Positions 12,449-23,395 of a stretch of 64,000 nt of DNA are shown one piece after another. The notes under the pieces are model-generated. The model was not told where the DNA came from and ran no database searches. It saw nothing but the letters and a program-made list of their open reading frames with translations. Source of the stretch: Ursus arctos. Its lineage: Eukaryota; Chordata; Mammalia; Carnivora; Ursidae. The position numbers and the translations under genes are program-made. The stretch lies in contig NW_026622986.1 in NCBI RefSeq assembly GCF_023065955.2, positions 14,161,848 through 14,225,847 of the forward strand. The letters run 5' to 3'. How positions within the stretch are numbered: the stretch's first letter is position 1; each line of letters opens with the position of its first letter.

Positions 12449-12646
12449 CAGGGGGCTGGGGGGCTCAGTCAGTTAACCATCTGCCTTCGGCTCAGGTCAT
12501 GACCCCAGAGTCCTGAGATCGAGCCCCACGTCAGGCTCCCTGCTCAGCGGGAAGCCTGCTTCTCCCTCACTCTCTGCCTGCTGCTCCCCCTTCTTGTGCT
12601 CACTCACTCGCTCTCTGTCAAATAAATACATAAATCTTTAAAAGAA
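12449..12646 (+). mobile_element. CAN-SINE in the intron between exons 15 and 14
   Basis: Plus-orientation SINE ending in AAATAAATACATAAATCTTT. It lies 385 bases from the acceptor of exon 15. Confidence 0.9.
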
Positions 12647-13520
12647 AATAAAACTACAAACAAGCCATCCCTCAAAGACATTTTCAAGCATTTGCTTTCA
12701 CCACTCTTGTACATTTCACTCATTACCTCAGAGAAATTGAGCATTTGGCAACTGAGGAAGAATTTAGACCAACAATTGCTAGGGGAGAAGTAGATGGCAG
12801 AGTCGTGATCAGAAAGAACTAAAACAGCTCCAGATGCGATTAGGTTATAACACAGTTACCAAGGTACTGGAGGTGGAATCTGCCCTTTCTGTCTTCCACA
12901 CACCTCCTTGTCATGTCCACCATGGTGCTATTTTTAGCCACTTTGGGAATTACACTGCCTTTCACCCCTAGGTGAATCTTTCTGTATGTATATACCCTTA
13001 TGTAAAGTAGAAAAACTATAAAGAATAGTTTGTTTCAAAGCACCCTCTAGTTAAGAATACCAAAGATCACAATCAAAAAACTAAATCTACCAAGCTGTGA
13101 GGATGTGCAGTATTGGTACTTGACCTTTTGGGTTAAAGATGTAATCTTCCACAAATAAACTCCCTAATATTAATAAACTCATTTCTATTTAGGGTAATTC
13201 TGACAAACAATTTTATAATAATATGCTGTCTGTCTAAATTATAAAGCTTCAAACAATTAGCTTAAACACTAGGCGATCAGATTAACTGAAAATATTGAGG
13301 GGAAAAAAAATAAAATCATGTAAAACTGAAAAAGGAGGAGCGATGCAAACTGTCTTGGCCTAACATCTCACAGTTCATTTATAAACATCATTTTCCAAAA
13401 TTATGCTATCCAGTTGACTTTCACTTATTACTCATCTCATGAACCTGGCTCCAGAAAAATTATGCTTTAGAGGCAAATTAATAAGCTACATCTATTTTCT
13501 ATGATTCTGTTTTAAATTAC

Positions 13521-13738
13521 CTGTTCAGTTCATTTGTCAATGACGTTCGAACTTTTACTTCTTCGAAATACAATTCCTTGTATTTTTCCAACTCTGTTTT
13601 ATTAGAATGTTCTTGAGAACTTTTCATTTTGGATAGTTCAAATTCCAGATCTTTCACTCTGAGTTCCATCTGACTACTTATTAAAGCATTATTACTGTCT
13701 CTTAACTGTCCTAAGCTTTCTTGAGACGCTACTTGTGC
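13521..13738 (-). CDS. ANKRD26: ANKRD26 exon 14 (DUF3496-like region)
   Basis: This exon has 218 bases, acceptor TGCTTTAG and donor AACAG|GTAATT. It starts in phase 0: [20 protein letters not shown], then [20 protein letters not shown], then [20 protein letters not shown] and SLTNELN plus two bases. The ELEKYK.LY.EE.KVR motif marks the start of the C-terminal DUF3496-like region of the family. It is open. Confidence 0.88.
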
Positions 13739-14020
13739 CTAAAGCAAATGAAAAACATTGTTTTAAAACAGTTATAACCTGGGTAATTATAGTATATTTC
13801 TTTCCTTTAGTTTTGAGTCAATGATTCAGAGAGCAATTTTAAATGTGAAAAAAGCTGAAGTGTAAGATATTTATCATCAATGTCAACTGAATTAAATCTG
13901 AATGATAAAGTTCAATCATTCTTATATTAGAACTCACGCAATATGATAATTCAAAGAATAAGAGAATCATTTAAAAATTTTAAAAAGTGAACAATACAAC
14001 TTAAGAATAATCCAAGTACA

Positions 14021-14220
14021 TGGGGCTCCTGGTGGGGTCAGTCGGTTGAGCGCCCGACTCTTGGTTTCTGCTCAGATCGTGATCTCAGGGTCCTGAGATA
14101 AAGCCTTGTGTCATACTCAGCATGGAGTCTGTCTGAAATTCTCTTTCTCCCTCTGTCCATCCCCCGTGCTCATGCTTTCTAAACAAACAAACAAATAAGA
14201 TCTTAAAAGAAAAAAAAAAA
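14021..14220 (+). mobile_element. CAN-SINE
   Basis: GGGGCTCCTGGTGGGGTCAG head, AAACAAACAAACAAATAAGATC tail with poly(A). A diverged inverted partner follows within 25 bases. Confidence 0.9.
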
Positions 14221-14242
14221 ACCCCAAGTATGGTACAATTTT

Positions 14243-14351
14243 GCTTTTAAGTAGGCTCCATGCCCAGCATGGAGCCCAATGAGGGGCTTGATTTCATGAG
14301 CCTGAGACCAAGACCTGAGCTGGTCAACCGACTGAGACACCCAGGCACCCC
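14243..14351 (-). mobile_element. CAN-SINE, truncated, reverse orientation
   Basis: TAGGCTCCATGCCCAGCATG through GAGACACCCAGGCACCCC, without the CT-rich tract. Confidence 0.8.
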
Positions 14352-14636
14352 AAAGTTCAAATTTTTAGAGCACAATTTTTTCTTTTCCTCTCAACAGTCT
14401 TGTTTTATACCAACTGGTCTTAAGAAATAAAATGATTCTCTACTATGAATCATTCCGAAAGACCAATTTAGTGAGAATGATGATGAAAACTGAAATTTTT
14501 AAAGGGAAGGAACAAATGCTTCCAGAAATTTACCAAATTGCTATAAAGGAAGTAGAGGAAAACTATACAATGCATATAACCAAAATGTAATTTGCAGTGA
14601 AATGAATTAAAGCATATTACAGATCAATAAATTAAC

Positions 14637-14927
14637 CTGTAAAAACAGATTGACTTCTCTTAATTTTTCCTCCATATCCAGCCTTGCCCTTTTGTCCAGT
14701 TCCCGTTTATATTGTTCTATTCTACTGTATTCTGCCATATTGACTTCTGCATGACTCTTCAGGTTTACTACTTGTTGTTCCAACTTCTTTTTATCCTTCT
14801 CTAGTTTTTCACATTTTTTCTGTAGTTCCTTCATAGATAATAACTTCTGAGAGAGAACCTGGTTTTTTTCATCCAGTTGTAGACATTTTGAAGATGCAGT
14901 TTCTAGTTTTGCTGTAAGATCATCAAC
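14637..14927 (-). CDS. ANKRD26: ANKRD26 exon 13 (coiled coil)
   Basis: This exon has 291 bases (97 codons), phase 0 at both ends, acceptor TTATTCAG and donor TTACAG|GTTAAT. It reads VDDLTAKLETASSKCLQLDE, later LQKKCEKLEKDKKKLEQQVV, and ends EEKLREVNLFLQ. This is the classic ANKRD26 coiled-coil segment and it is fully open. The intron before it is about 14 kb and holds L1 copy C and a MaLR element. Confidence 0.88.
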
Positions 14928-14999
14928 CTGAATAAATAAAATAATACAGTTTGGAAGTAGAGTGAAAACAGTCTAATGCAAAACTATGACCAAAAATTT

Positions 15000-15105
15000 T
15001 TTTGAAGATTTTATTTTTAAGTCTCTACACCCAACATGGGGCTCAAACTCACAACCCCAAGGTCAAGAGTCACATGCTCTACTGACTGAGCCAGCCAGGT
15101 GCTCA
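15000..15105 (-). mobile_element. CAN-SINE, short variant, reverse orientation
   Basis: GAAGATTTTATTTTTAAGTC, then CCAACATGGGGCTCAAACTC and CTGAGCCAGCCAGGTGC. This short form lacks the CT-rich region. It starts about 75 bases upstream of exon 13 in transcript direction. Confidence 0.82.
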
Positions 15106-15389
15106 AATTTTAAATTAAACTCATTTTCAACAAAATGTTATCTATACTGTAGCAGAGTCTTGGAATGTGGAACCTTGAATAACTCAGGAAATCAGGAACA
15201 AAATTAAAACCACTAGGAGTTACTAAAAGAGATGTCTGCTATCGTTCTCTTTGCCACCCATTTGTACTTGATTTTATACTTTTATTTCTCTATGATTGTT
15301 TCAGATCTTTCCTGCATAAAATAACTGTAAGTCACGTCTTAGTACAAAGTCGCTTGACTCTTCCCCCTCACCTTAACACTTCATAATTT

Positions 15390-15580
15390 TTTTAAAAGAT
15401 TTTATTTATGTATTTGAGAGGGAGAGAGAGTGAGAGCACAAGAGCAAGGGGAGGGAGAAGCAGCCTCCTCACTGAGCAGGGAGCCTGGCGTGCCACAGTA
15501 CATCATTAGTCTCAGCATGCCAGGATCACGACCCAAGCCAAAGGCAGACACTTAACTGACTGAGACACCCACGTGCCCTG
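15390..15580 (-). mobile_element. CAN-SINE, reverse orientation
   Basis: AAAGATTTTATTTATGTATT start, ending GAGACACCCACGTGCCC. Confidence 0.9.
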
Positions 15581-15730
15581 GTACTCCATAATTTTTAAAG
15601 AAGTTTTAGGAATATCATATTGACTTATGTAGGTCTGAGCCAATAAATGCTTATCAAAATAAGACTTTGAAAATAAGACTCTAATTAATGAATCTATAAA
15701 TACTGACTCTAATACCATAAGCCTTTTTCT

Positions 15731-15945
15731 TTTCTTTTCTCTTCTTTTCTTTTCTAAGATTTTATTTATTGAATGACAGGGAGAGAGACAGACAGCGAGA
15801 GAGGGAACACAAGCAGGGTGAGTGGGAGAGGAAGAAGCAGGCTCCCAGCAGAGCAGGGAGTCTGATGCGGGGCTCAATCCCAGAACGCTGGGATCACGCC
15901 CAGACTGGAAGGCAGATGCTTAACGACTGAGCCACCCAGGTGCCC
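15731..15945 (-). mobile_element. CAN-SINE, reverse orientation, with a CT-rich tail
   Basis: A (CTTTT)n-like tract leads into AAGATTTTATTTATTGAATG and ends GCCACCCAGGTGCCCCC. Flanks AAGCCTTTTTCT and AAGGCTTTTTCT are the target duplication. Confidence 0.9.
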
Positions 15946-16263
15946 CCAAAGGCTTTTTCTAAATTACAAATGTTTTATGCTAATCTGAATTGCAGTCTGA
16001 GGAGAAATGATTCGCAGGGTTAAGAAATCACATCTCTAGGTAAAAAAAATTTAGTGAGATGATCCACATATTTTTGGACCATAAAGAACACAAAAAACAA
16101 AAAACCTTAATTCAACAGTGCTACAATCCTTCGTTACTTCCCACAAAATAAGAGAACATACTAAGCAACAAAAACAACCAAAAAACTTGCTGGAGTTTCA
16201 GTGATGCTGAGTTGGGAAGAACTTCTTTCCTTTAGATATGATTGGTAAGACAAGGTGAGTGGA

Positions 16264-19050
16264 TGTGGTGGTTTTATAAATTCCTTGACACTTCTCCTAT
16301 GACAATCCCTCCCCTTAATATGTGCTTGCCTTAGCAACTGGTTTCTAGTGAATAGAATATGGCGGACTGCTATGTGATTTCTTTTTATTATGATATGTTA
16401 GTGACCACACAGTACATCATTAGTTTTTGATATAGTGTTCCATGATTCATTGTTTGAGTATACACCCGGTGCTCCATGCAATACGTGCCCTCCTTAATAC
16501 CCATCACCGGGCTGGCCCATCCCACCCCCAAAACCCTCAGTTTGTCTATAGTCTCTCATGGTTCATTTCCCCCTGTTTACCCCCCTTCATTTGCCCCTTC
16601 CTTCTCCTACCGATCTCCCTGCTATTCCTTATGTTCCACAAATGAGTGAAAACCATACGATAAGTGTCTTTCTCTGCTTGACTTATTTCACTCAGCATAA
16701 TCTCCTTCAGTCCCATCCATGTTGATGCAAATGTTGGGTATTCATCCTTTCTGATGGCTGACTAATAGTCCATTGTATATATGGACCACATCTTCTTTAT
16801 CATTCGTCTGTTGATGGACATCTCAGCTCCTTCCACAGTTTAGCTATTGTGGACAATGCTGCTAGGAACACTGGGGTGCATATGGCCCTTCTCTTCACTA
16901 CATCTGTGTCTTTGGGGTAAATACCCAGTAGTGCAATTGCTGGGTCATAGGGTCTGCTATGTGATTTTGAAGGCTAGGTTAGAAAATGTGATATAGCCTC
17001 CATCTCACTTTCTTTTTCTAGGGAAGCTCACCCTTAGAATCTAGCTGTTGTGGGAAAGCCCAGGCCACCCACTGAGTCTTCATGTAGATATTCTAGCTGA
17101 GACTGCCCCAGCTACCATCCTAGCCAAAAGCCAGCCTCAACAGACAAACATGTGCACGAACAAGGTTTTAGGTGATTCTAGTTCCCAGCTTCCAGTCATC
17201 CCAGGTGATGCCAAATGAAGAAGAAATGAGTTGGCCTTATTCACCCTTGTCTAAAGATTTGTGAACAAGATAAATGTTGTTTTGAGCCACTGGGTTTTGA
17301 GATGGTTTATTTTGCAGCAATAAATAATTGGTACAGATACTGATATCAAAAATGGGGTGCTGCCATTAAAAAAAAAAAACTAAACTAAACTAAAACGAAA
17401 CCTCCTTTGAACCAGGAAGTGGAACCTGAAAGGACGTAGAGAAGATTGGGAACCAAAAGGGCTTCCAAGAGACTGCTAGTGGAAACCTGACAGCCCTTAA
17501 AGAGGCTTACAGCAAAGGTTTCTAGACAAGTGAAGAAAATGACACTACAGGGAAAGGAACTCGTGCCACAAACACTTGAAAGTAAAAATGATAGGAGAGA
17601 TAAGCTACAGAAAGACTATTCGATACGAAGCAACCAGGACTTACTGGGTTCAAGTAGCTGCTCCTCATTTACAGCCTCTCTACATGCTGAATTGTCAAAC
17701 AATGCTAAACTAAAGAAATGGCTTCTGGGTTAAGAGCAAATCCAGGAAAACATGGCCTATGGATGAAGCCAAGACTATAAAACCCTTTATTAAGAACTTG
17801 GAAGGATGTAAGGTGCGCCTCGAATTTCTTTAAGGATCTTCAGAGTATGAGAATTTTAAAGGCACTGTCAAATAAGAGCTTCACAGGAAACCTGAGGTGA
17901 AAAGCTTATCTCAAAAAGATCCGGGAGAATGGCTTTTCTAATGGCATGAAAATCATTAATATTCACAGAAAACTCAAAAACTGAAGAGAATTATAGTACC
18001 AAAACACTGCTTGCGAGCTTGGACTAAAAGAGACCAAGATAGTACAAACAGAAACTAGGCCTTTGGGTCTTAGAAGTCCCACCAGGAAGAAGCAGGCTAA
18101 AAAACAGCTACAAACACAGGTCATTCCTTATGAAAAGGACAGAACCGAGAGCTCAAAGAGGAAAGCAAAGAGCCATGGAGAAGCATTCCCATGGTTAGGA
18201 CTAAGTCCTAACTGAAGAACTGAGCACGCTTCAGGCTGTATTTGAAAACTGCTATGGACTTGTATGCTTCCCATCTTCATTCTGAATGGGAGAGTCCTTA
18301 GCAGGTTTCCAGAATGTTGCATTTTGAGTGGTAGAGAACGGTCTCTTTAATTTCCAAGTCTTCACATTGAGAGGACATGTACTCAAGGGACTATACTTTA
18401 GGCACCTTATCCCCGCTGCAACTGATTAAGATGGTAAGATCTTGGACTCGAGCCTGAACCTGATGCCATGATAACTGAGATTTGTGGGAGGTACTGGGAG
18501 GAGGTGAGTGTATTTTTTATGTGGGAGGAATACAAAAAATTGTGGCTGGTGGGTAAATTACACTGATTTTTAAATGTGTCCATAGGTTTTTAAATATTCA
18601 TTCCATTAAAAAAATTAAAGACTATGGGTCAACCTTAGTGACTTTCTCCTCACAAACAGAATACGGTAAATGTCATGCTGTGTGTATATTCCAAGGCTAG
18701 GTTACAAAAGGCCATAGAGCTTCTGCCTTGCTCTGTATGTTAGGCTGCTTGCTGGAATTTAGCCCCCCATCTTGTGAGGTGGCTCAGGCCACAAAGAGAG
18801 TCTCGTTGTGCCAGTGTAATAAGTGCTTCAGCTGCCTGCCCTAACTATAGTCCTAGGCAACACCCAGGATCAACACCACCAGACGTGAGTGAACAACTCT
18901 TCAAACAGTTCCAGCCCCAAACCTTTCAGCTGCCCCACCTGAAGCCAGGGGAACAGAAACAAGCTGTCCTGGCCACACTTTTCCTAACAGTAGATTTGTG
19001 AACAAAATAAATGTTATTTCTTTAAGCCACTAAACTTTGGGGAGTTTGTT
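16264..19050 (+). mobile_element. MaLR-type LTR retrotransposon, nearly complete, non-coding
   Basis: Two related LTR-like blocks, about 16264-17340 and 18541-19050, share features such as CTAGGTTA near a GCCTCCATC/GCTTCTGCC segment, CAACA...CCAGAC/ACAGAC...GTG, and the 3' end AAATGTTRTTT...AAGCCACT...TTTG. Between them, 17341-18540 resembles MaLR internal sequence (GAACCAGGAAGTGGAACCTG, then TGCTCCTCATTTACAGCCTC). It is a very old, diverged element of the ERVL-MaLR class with no intact reading frame. Exact subfamily and left border are uncertain. Confidence 0.7.
16381..16951 (-). mobile_element. 5'-truncated L1 inserted in the MaLR 5' LTR
   Basis: Reverse complement of an L1 3' end (ATGATATGTTAGTGACCACA, then CATCACCGGGCTGGCCCATC, ending near TGGGGTAAATACCCAGTAG). 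The flanks CTGCTATGTGATTT at about 16367 and 16954 are the target duplication. Confidence 0.88.
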
Positions 19051-19539
19051 AAGAAAAGACAAAAAAGACAAAGAGAAAAATGGGCGATAAAAAGAGTGAA
19101 TAAGATACATATATAGAAGAATTGGTCTCCATTAAAGTGGAAAGTAATAAATGTTAAGATTAATTTATTAATGACAAACAGTGCTAATGAGAAGCAGCAC
19201 ATAACTAGAAGCAAGATCTAATCAGTTTTTCTCTCCATTTTCCCCCACTTAGGATGACATTACCTGTGCATTCTTTATATATGACCTTTATTATGTTGAG
19301 GTACGTTCCTTCTAAACCTACTTTGTTGAGGGTTTTCATCATGAATGGATGCTGTACTTCGTCAAATGCTTTTTCTACATCTATTGAAATGATCAGATGA
19401 TCCTTCTTCTTTCTTTTATTAATGTGGTGTATCACATTGATTGATTTGCAGATGTTGAACCACCACTGCAACCCAGGCATAAATCCCATTTGATCATGGT
19501 GATTATTTTTTTAATGTATTGTTAAATTCAGTTTGCTCA

Positions 19540-20420
19540 AAAAGTTAAAAACAGAGCTACCCTACAACCCAGCAATTGCACTAATGGGTATTTACGACCA
19601 AAGATACAGGTGTGATTAATGACTACAGGAAGTCTTTTTCTTTTAATATAGGAAAAGATATTTAATTTCACTCTGTATTAATTAATGAAAATGCAAATTA
19701 AAGCTCCATTGTAATACAACTTTTAAAAATCTGACTGACATAAACAGATCAACAATGTTTTAAAGACTATGGTTTTGCAGTATGGAAGTTCCTCAAGATG
19801 TTAAAAATAGCTACCCTACGACCTGACAATTGCACTATTAGGTATTTCCCCCAAAGATAACAGATGTAGTGAAAAGAAGGGCCATATGCACCCAAATGTT
19901 CATAGCAGCAATGTCCACAAGAGCCAAACTGTGGAAGGAGCCAAGATGCCCTCCAACAGATGAATGGATAAAGAAGATGTAGTCCATATATACAATGGAC
20001 TATTACTCAGCCATCAGAAAGAATGATCACCCAACATTTGCATCAACATGGATGGGACTGGAGGAGATTATGCTGAGTGAAATAAGCAGAGAAAGACAAT
20101 TATCACATGGTTTCACTCATTTGTGGAACATAAGGAATAGCAGGGAAATCGGTAGGAGAAGGAAGGGAAAAATGAAAGGGGGGGATAGCAGTGAGGGAGA
20201 TGAACGATGAGAGACTATGGACTACGGGAAACAAACTGAGGGCTTTAGGGAGGAGGGGGATGAGGGGATGGGCTAGCCTGGTGAAGGGTATTAAGAAGGG
20301 CACATATCGCATGCAGTACTGGGTATTATACGCAAACAATGAATCAGGGAACACTATATCAATAGCTAAAGATGTACTGTATGGTGACGAACATAGTCAT
20401 AAAAAATAAAATAAAATAAA
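19540..20420 (+). mobile_element. L1 tail(s) inserted in copy C, opposite orientation
   Basis: Plus-strand L1 3' sequence (TGGAAGTTCCTCAAGATG, then ACAGATGAATGGATAAAGAA, then GAAATAAGCAGAGAAAGAC) ending in A-rich AAAATAAAATAAAATAAAAA. The flanks AATTCAGTTTGCT (19527) and AATTCAGTGTGCT (20421) are the target duplication. The part before 19780 is patchy and may be a second fragment. Confidence 0.75.
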
Positions 20421-20745
20421 AAATTCAGTGTGCTAGTATTTTGTTGAGGATTTTTGCATCTATGTTCATAAGAGTTAGTGGCCTGTAGTTCTCTTTGCAG
20501 TGTCTTTATCTGGTTTTGGTATCAGGGTAATACTGGCCTCATAGAATGCATTTGGAAGTTTTTCTTCCTTTTCTGTTTTTTGGAACAGTTTGAGAAGAAT
20601 AGGTACTAACTCTTCCTTGAAATGCTTGGTAGAATTTGCCTCTGAAGCCATCCGGTCCTGGACTTGGTTTTTTTTTTTTTTTTTTGGAGTTTTTTTATTA
20701 CGATTCAATTTCTTTGCTGGTTATCAGTCTTCAAATTTTCTTTCT

Positions 20746-20956
20746 TCCTTTTTTTTTTTTTAAAGATTTTTTTTTAATTTATTTATTCGACAGAGACAGA
20801 GACAGCCAGCAAGAGAGGGAACACAAGCAGGGGGAGTGGGAGAGGAAGAAGCAGGCTCATAGCAGAAGAGCCTGATGTGGGGCTCGATCCCAGAACGCCG
20901 GGATCACGCCCTGAGCCGAAGGCAGACGCTTAACCGCTGTGCCACCCAGGCACCCC
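20746..20956 (-). mobile_element. CAN-SINE in L1 copy C
   Basis: Complete reverse SINE from a T tract to GCCACCCAGGCACCCC. The flanking TTTTCTTTCTTCC repeat suggests the target duplication. Confidence 0.92.
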
Positions 20957-21239
20957 AATTTTTTTCTTTCTTCCTGTTTCACAGTTTTGGTAATTTATAT
21001 GTTTCTAGGAATTTATGCGTTTCTTCTAGATTGTCCAATTTGTTGGCATAGAGTTTTTCATAATATTCTCTTAGAACTCTGCATTTCTGTGGTGTTGGTT
21101 GTTATTTCTCCTCTCTCATTTGTGATTTTATTTATTTGGGTCCTTTCTCTTTCCTTTCTGATAAGTCTGGCTAGAGCCTTATCAGTTTTATTAATTTTTT
21201 CAAAGAACCAGCTACTGGATTCATTGATCTCTTCTATTT

Positions 21240-21434
21240 TTTTTAAAGATTTTATTTATTTATGTGACAGAGAGACAGCCAACAAGAGAGAGAGACAGCC
21301 AACACAGCAGGGAGTGGGAGAGGAAGAAGCAGGCTCCCAGCGGAAGAGCGCGATGTGGGACTCGATCCTGGAATGCCGGGATCATGCCCTGGGCCGAAAG
21401 CAGACGCTTAACGACTGCGCTACCCAGGCACCCC
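21240..21434 (-). mobile_element. CAN-SINE in L1 copy C
   Basis: Complete reverse SINE. TTGATCTCTTCTATTTTT before and CTGATCTCTTCTATTTTT after mark the target duplication. Confidence 0.92.
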
Positions 21435-21496
21435 TGATCTCTTCTATTTTTACTTTTTTTAAGCTTCCATATCATTTACTTCTGCTCTAATTTTTT

Positions 21497-21685
21497 TGAA
21501 GATTTGTTTATTTGAGAGAGAGAGAGTGGGGAGGGGGGCAAATGGAGAAGGAGTGAGAGAATCCTCAAGTAGACCCCTCGCTGAGTGTGGACCCTGAAGC
21601 AGGGCTCAATCCCAGGACACTGAGATCATGACCTGAGCTGAAATCGAGAGTTAGCCACTTAACCAACTGAGCCACCCAGGTGCCC
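21497..21685 (-). mobile_element. CAN-SINE in L1 copy C
   Basis: Reverse SINE ending GCCACCCAGGTGCCCC. TCTGCTCTAATTTTT and TCTGTTCTAATTTTT flank it. Confidence 0.9.
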
Positions 21686-22375
21686 CTATTTCTGTTCTAA
21701 TTTTTATTATTTCCTTCCTTCATTTGTTCTTCCTCTTTTAGCTTCTTTAGGTGTAAGATTAAGCTGTTTGAGATTTTTCTTGCTTCTTGAGGTAGGCCTG
21801 TATTGTTATATACTTCCCTCTTAGAACCACTTTTGCTGTATCTCAAAAGTTTGGGCAACTGGTTTTTCATTTTCATTTGCTTCCATGTATTTTTAAATTT
21901 CATATTTCCTGGTTGGTCCATTCGTTGTTAAGCAGAATGTTACTTAGCCAACATTTATTTGTGGTCTTTCAGATTGTTTCTTGTGGCTGACTTCAAGTTT
22001 TATAGTATTGTGGTCAGAAAATAAATACAATCTTTTTGTATTTATTAAGGCTTGTTTCATGGCCTAATACGTCATCTATTCTAGAGAATGTTCCAGAATG
22101 TGTATTCTGCTGTTTAAGGATGGACTATTTTGAATATATCTCTTTAGTCCATCTAGTCCAATGTGTCATATAAAACCACTGTTTCCCTGTTGACTTTCTG
22201 TTTAGTTTGATCTGTCCATTGATGTAAGTGGGGTGTTAAAGTACCCAACTATTGATTATTTCTATTCCTTCTGAAAAAATCCAAATTGTACATTGTGTTC
22301 ATGGATACTTTTGTAATTAGGAATAAAAGCAACTAATTCCATGAAAATATATTCCATTAAAATATATAAATATAA

Positions 22376-22430
22376 ATATTTATATACGTATAAATATAAC
22401 ATATATAATAAATATATATATATATAAAAT
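22376..22430. repeat. AT-rich low-complexity tract
   Basis: Runs of TATAAATAT and ATATATATATATA inside L1 copy C. Confidence 0.8.
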
Positions 22431-23011
22431 AAAGTAACCTAGTAGTATTGTATTATTATCGATTAGTTCTTTTATGTTTGTCTTTAATAATCTTATGTAT
22501 TTGGCTGGTCCCATGTTGGGTCATAAACATTTACAATTGATAGATCTTCCTGTCAGATTGTCCTCTTTATTATGATGTAGTGCCCTTGTCTCTTGTTACA
22601 GTCTTTGTTTTAAACTCTATTTTGTCCAATGTAAGTATTGCTATTCTGGCTTTCTTTTGATGTCCATTTGCATGATACATGTTTCTCCATCCCCTCACTT
22701 TCAACCTGCAGGTGTCCATATGTCAAAAATGAGTCTCTTGTAGGCAGCATAGAGATGAGCCTTTTTTTTTTTCTTTTTTATCCATTCTGACATCCTATGT
22801 CTTCTGATTGGAGCATTTAGCCTATGTATATCCAAAGTCAGTATGGATAGATATGTATTTGTCATTTTACTACTTGTTTTGTGGTTGTTTCTGGAGATTT
22901 TCTCTGATCCTTTTTTGTGTTTTTGATGCTTTGCTGATTTTCCTTAGTGATATATTTGGGTTTCTTTCTCCTCTTTGCATATCTAGTAATGGTTTTGTTT
23001 TTGGTTTTCTT

Positions 23012-23395
23012 TTTAGAGACAGCATGAGTGGGGTGGGGAGAGGGAAAGAGAGAATGTTAAGCAGACTCCATGCCCAGCATGGAGCCCATTGTGGGGCTCA
23101 ATCTCACAACCTGGACATCATGACCTGAGCTGAAATGAAGAGTCAGATGTTTTTTTTTTTTTTTAAAGATTTTATTTATTTAGTTGACAGAGATAGAGAC
23201 AGCCAGCGAGAGAGGGAACACAAGCAGGGGGAGTGGGAGAGGAAGAAGCAGGCTCATAGCAGAGGAGCCTGATGTGGGGCTCGATCCCGTAACACCGGGA
23301 TCATGCCCTGAGCCGAAGGCAGACGCTTAACCGCTGTGCCACCCAGGCGTCCCGAAGAGTCAGATGCTTAACTGTCTAAGCCACCCAGGCACCCC
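23012..23395 (-). mobile_element. CAN-SINE split by a second SINE of the same orientation
   Basis: Outer reverse SINE parts at 23012-23149 and 23354-23395. GAAGAGTCAGATG is duplicated exactly at 23137-23149 and 23354-23366 around the inner insertion. Confidence 0.9.
23150..23353 (-). mobile_element. CAN-SINE nested in a SINE
   Basis: Complete reverse-orientation SINE (T tract to GCCACCCAGGCGTCCC) with an exact 13-base target duplication in the host SINE. Its closer match to the common form shows it is younger than its host. Confidence 0.93.

Noticed and set aside
17530..17733. A 67-codon ORF in the MaLR internal region
   Set aside because: Short and isolated in a non-coding MaLR interior, with no recognised protein domain.
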